A DNA stretch of 64,000 nt from Streptomyces sp. TP-A0356 (GTDB lineage Bacteria; Actinomycetota; Actinomycetes; Streptomycetales; Streptomycetaceae): positions 1-64,000 of the forward strand of contig NZ_BBZJ01000038.1 of NCBI RefSeq assembly GCF_001417775.1, written 5' to 3'. Under the pieces are notes generated by a model. The model saw nothing but the letters and a program-made list of their open reading frames with translations, was not told where the DNA came from and ran no database searches. Every line of letters starts with the position of its first letter. Within the stretch, counting starts at the first letter, position 1. Below, in pieces: positions 61,715-64,000 of the stretch. The position numbers and the translations under genes were made by a program.

Positions 61715-62225
61715 TGGCGGCCCTGTGCGTGCAGGACTCTGCCGCTCGGCTCGGACAGGGCCTCAGGTCGGGCAGAGCGGGATCGTCGGGCCGTCGTTCT
61801 CTGTCGCCTTTGGTGCGGCTGGGACGGCATAGCGATGGCTCCAAAGGGATGGGGCGGAGTACACAAGACGACCCGCCCCTTGTGAGCCGGGTGGGCTCTT
61901 GGACTTCGGGGGGAATCCTTGCCTTCCTCGGTCTGTGGACGGTCACCGGGATCCGCCTCCGGGCGCCGTCATTGATGTCGCGCGTGGTTGCCAGTCGGGG
62001 TCACGTGAGAGGCAGAGGGTCCCGTGGCGGTGAGCCAGGCTACGCTCATCGCAACCCGTACGGCCTGGTGAGAGGAGGAGCACCTTGGTGAGCCGTCCCC
62101 TCCTCTATTTCGACTTGGACGAGCCGTTGAACCCGTGTCATGCGACGCGGGGGGTGTCGCCCCGAGGGCTGCACGACCCATCGAATGAGGCCAGGGAGCT
62201 GGCTCATCCACCTTGGAGCACGCCC
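61715..62225. other. gap without a recognisable gene
   Basis: No convincing gene in 511 bp. An in-frame extension of the next gene reaches 62085, but its residues are atypical and the GTG at 62226 has better spacing to a GGAG sequence. Confidence 0.35.
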
Positions 62226-62978
62226 GTGAACCCGAAAAGGCACCAGCGGACCCTGCGCATCATGTTGGCCGTTGCCGTAGCGGCTGTTCTCGCCATTGCC
62301 GTCACTGCATCGATCATGAAGGACCGCAGGCATGGGGAGGGTCTCTTGGGTGAGGTACTGGTGAGCGGTGACGGCCGCACCATCACCACCCTGAACAGCC
62401 GGGCCCCATGCCAGCAGGACCCGCCCCTCCTGGTGGCGAGCGAATCCCGCGATTCCGTCACCCTGGTACTGAAGGAAAGCGGTGTCGATCTCCGGCCTCA
62501 GTGCAACAGGATAGACGAGCAGATCACCACGACGCTGCAGTCACCGCTGGGAACACGACGGCTGGTAGAACGCGGAAACGGCTGGACCATTGCCCCCTTC
62601 GACCAGAAGTGGCTGGCCAACCCGCGATATCTCCCGCCAGGCTATTCGCCGACAACTGACGTGCAATGGAGCGACCCCGTCCCACATGCCCAGCTGTCAC
62701 CCTTCATGCGGGACCGGAACTCAGGCCCCGCCTGGACCCGTTTCTACCAGCGCGCCTCGGCGAAGGCGTCTTTGAGTATCACGCAAATCGCCGGAGAGCT
62801 CACAGTGAGTGCCGCAGGCACTCCGGAGTCCATCCACGGGTGGATCGGTCGGCTCACCCCGGACTCCAATAACACCGTGACATGGACGAACGGCACCTAC
62901 ACATTCATCGTGAGCACCACGGATCAGGACCTCCACGAAGCCGAACTCCTGAGGATCGCCAAACACCTCACCCCCTGA
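62226..62978 (+). CDS. membrane-anchored extracytoplasmic hypothetical protein
   Basis: GTG 62226 (preceded by GGAG) gives 250 residues: a basic start (NPKRHQRTLR), one membrane segment (IMLAVAVAAVLAIAVTASIM), and an extracytoplasmic domain with beta-rich sequence (GEVLVSGDGRTITTLNSRAP, SRDSVTLVLKESGVDLRPQC). The C-terminal half (SLSITQIAGELTVSAAGTPE, NTVTWTNGTYTFIVSTTDQD, EAELLRIAKHLTP) resembles DUF4367/MucB-like sensor domains in which a 'TW..G...Y.V......L....L..IA..L' motif closes the fold. The role is unknown. No sigma factor is adjacent. Confidence 0.7.
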   Translation: MNPKRHQRTLRIMLAVAVAAVLAIAVTASIMKDRRHGEGLLGEVLVSGDGRTITTLNSRAPCQQDPPLLVASESRDSVTLVLKESGVDLRPQCNRIDEQITTTLQSPLGTRRLVERGNGWTIAPFDQKWLANPRYLPPGYSPTTDVQWSDPVPHAQLSPFMRDRNSGPAWTRFYQRASAKASLSITQIAGELTVSAAGTPESIHGWIGRLTPDSNNTVTWTNGTYTFIVSTTDQDLHEAELLRIAKHLTP

Positions 62979-63125
62979 AACCCGAGAGCACCAACTGGAG
63001 GTGCCGAACGCGGCCCCCGATGATCAAGGTTGCCGAAGCCTTTGATCATGAACAGGGGTCGCGTTCGCGTGCCATCCTCCCTAGTAGGACTCCGTTAGGT
63101 CTTTCCGTCGGGATTGTTCGTGGGC

Positions 63126-64000
63126 ATGGTGGAGGGTGTGGACGCACATGAAGTGAACCGCGTTCGGGCGAAGTTGGCGTTGTTCGTGGCGGATGTGTTC
63201 GCCTCGGTGCCGCGCAAGGACCAGCGGGCCAAGGGCGACTGCTATCTGCGGGGACTGATGCTGGACGGCCGCCGCAAGTCCATCCAGGCCATGGCCGCCC
63301 GGCTGCCGGACGGCAACGAGCAGAACCTGCAGCAGTTCGTGAACCAGTCCACCTGGGATCCGGCGCCGGTGCAGCGGCGGATCTGCGAACGGATGCTGCC
63401 GCTCATCGCCCCGACGGCCTGGGTGATCGACGACGTATCGGTGCCCAAGGACGGAAGAATGTCCGTTGCCGTGGCGCCGCAATACTGCGGCGCCCTGGGC
63501 AAGCGGGCCAACTGCCAGGTCGCGGTCAGTGTCCACGCGGCCAGTGACACCGCGTCCTGCCCGCTGCAGTGGCGGCTGTTCCTGCCCAAAGAATGGGCCT
63601 CGGACTCCGACCGCCGGGCGAAGACCGGTGTCCCGGCAGAGGTCACACACCGCGAGAAGTGGCGTCTGGCCCTGGACATGCTCGACACGCTGGCTGCCTG
63701 GGGCAAGACGCCTCCGGCCGTGGTGGCTGATGCCGCCTACGGCACCAACGCGCGGCTGCGGGCCGCCCTGACCGAGCGTGGACTGGCCTACGTGCTGTCC
63801 GTCCGCGCTGATGTGACCGCACACCCCTTCGACGCACAGCCAGTGGCTCCGAATCGCAACGGTTCGGTCGGCTGCTGGCCCCAGCCCCGCTACCGGGCGC
63901 CCGCCCCGTCCGCGGCAACGCTGGCTGCCGGTCTGGCACAGGACGCATTCACCACCCTCACCTGGCGGGAGGGCTCACGAGGAGAGTTACGCTCCCGCTT
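63126..64000 (+). CDS. IS701-family transposase (3' end outside window)
   Basis: ATG 63126 (MVEGVDAHEVNRVRAKLALF) starts a frame that remains open to the window end, 291 codons. It has the IS701 features VPRKDQRAKGDCYLRGLMLD then GRRKSIQAMAARLP, NLQQFVNQSTWDPAPVQRRI, WVIDDVSVPKDGRMSVAVAP (first Asp), QYCGALGKRANCQVAVSVHA and VVADAAYGTNARLRAALTER (second Asp), GLAYVLSVRADVTAHP. The expected length is about 400 or more, so roughly a third is missing from view. It appears intact and is distinct from the remnant at 50941-51866. Confidence 0.88.
   Translation, partial: MVEGVDAHEVNRVRAKLALFVADVFASVPRKDQRAKGDCYLRGLMLDGRRKSIQAMAARLPDGNEQNLQQFVNQSTWDPAPVQRRICERMLPLIAPTAWVIDDVSVPKDGRMSVAVAPQYCGALGKRANCQVAVSVHAASDTASCPLQWRLFLPKEWASDSDRRAKTGVPAEVTHREKWRLALDMLDTLAAWGKTPPAVVADAAYGTNARLRAALTERGLAYVLSVRADVTAHPFDAQPVAPNRNGSVGCWPQPRYRAPAPSAATLAAGLAQDAFTTLTWREGSRGELRSR

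Noticed and set aside
61711..62091. Plus-strand frame between the lipoprotein and the membrane-anchored gene
   Set aside because: Arg/Gly/Ser-rich with no homology-like segment; judged non-coding.
1..64000. tRNA, rRNA or riboswitch genes
   Set aside because: I saw no cloverleaf with conserved T-arm sequence, no rRNA segment and no known riboswitch core while reading. A dedicated covariance search could still find small RNAs.

Overview
The window is high-GC DNA with strong third-position GC bias, GTG/TTG starts, ATGA/GTGA gene overlaps, Streptomyces-type insertion sequences and many secreted enzymes. This points to a Streptomyces (or close relative) chromosome, most likely an accessory arm region: there are about fifteen transposase genes or remnants, many frameshifted or truncated genes, and few housekeeping genes. 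All names below come from reading the sequence; no database search was run.

Layout. 1-1.6 kb: a gene end, a broken hypothetical gene and IS5/IS256 debris. 1.8-10.0 kb (+): a tight cluster of two P-loop dynamin-like GTPases, a coiled-coil protein with a C-terminal membrane anchor, and a CHAT (caspase-like) protease fused to a STAND-type NTPase and helical/TPR repeats, broken by a frameshift at a C8 run. 10.1-11.8 kb (-): a Cys-rich small protein and a membrane protein gene split by an 851-bp IS5-family element. 12.5-17.9 kb (-): a second CHAT operon of four overlapping genes (small C-P-x3-C protein, membrane protein, 1254-aa TPR-CHAT protease, small hypothetical). 18.0-19.1 kb: a palindromic MITE-like element beside a second, inverted copy of the same IS. 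Two independent caspase-like modules within 18 kb make this the best candidate for an undescribed conflict/abortive-infection locus.

19-29 kb: a lanthipeptide-like precursor end, a DUF3291 gene, a rifampin phosphotransferase gene (rph) preceded by a 19-bp rifamycin-associated element, a degenerate dnaA copy, a truncated TetR gene, a DUF6461 gene and a secreted NucA/NucB-type nuclease. 29.75-34.2 kb: a transposon-like unit with perfect 16-bp inverted ends and TA duplications, carrying lysR, an NADP-dependent oxidoreductase (frameshifted) and a DJ-1/PfpI gene next to an IS630 transposase.

34-49 kb: a GH64-like secreted protein with a discoidin domain, an FG-GAP repeat secreted protein, a Tat-exported lipase-like hydrolase divergent from a membrane-protein/XRE pair across a 64-bp palindrome, another alpha/beta hydrolase, a P-loop kinase-like ATPase, a Ku homologue and a Doc-like toxin-antitoxin pair. 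49-64 kb: a broken TetR gene divergent from an SDR gene across a palindromic operator, IS701 debris, DUF4236-TerD, DUF3761, broken GNAT and MBL genes, DUF4238, a decayed IS5 element, a secreted S1 protease, a lipoprotein that resembles the protease's N-terminal region, a membrane-anchored protein, and an IS701 transposase running off the end. I found no tRNA, rRNA or CRISPR array.
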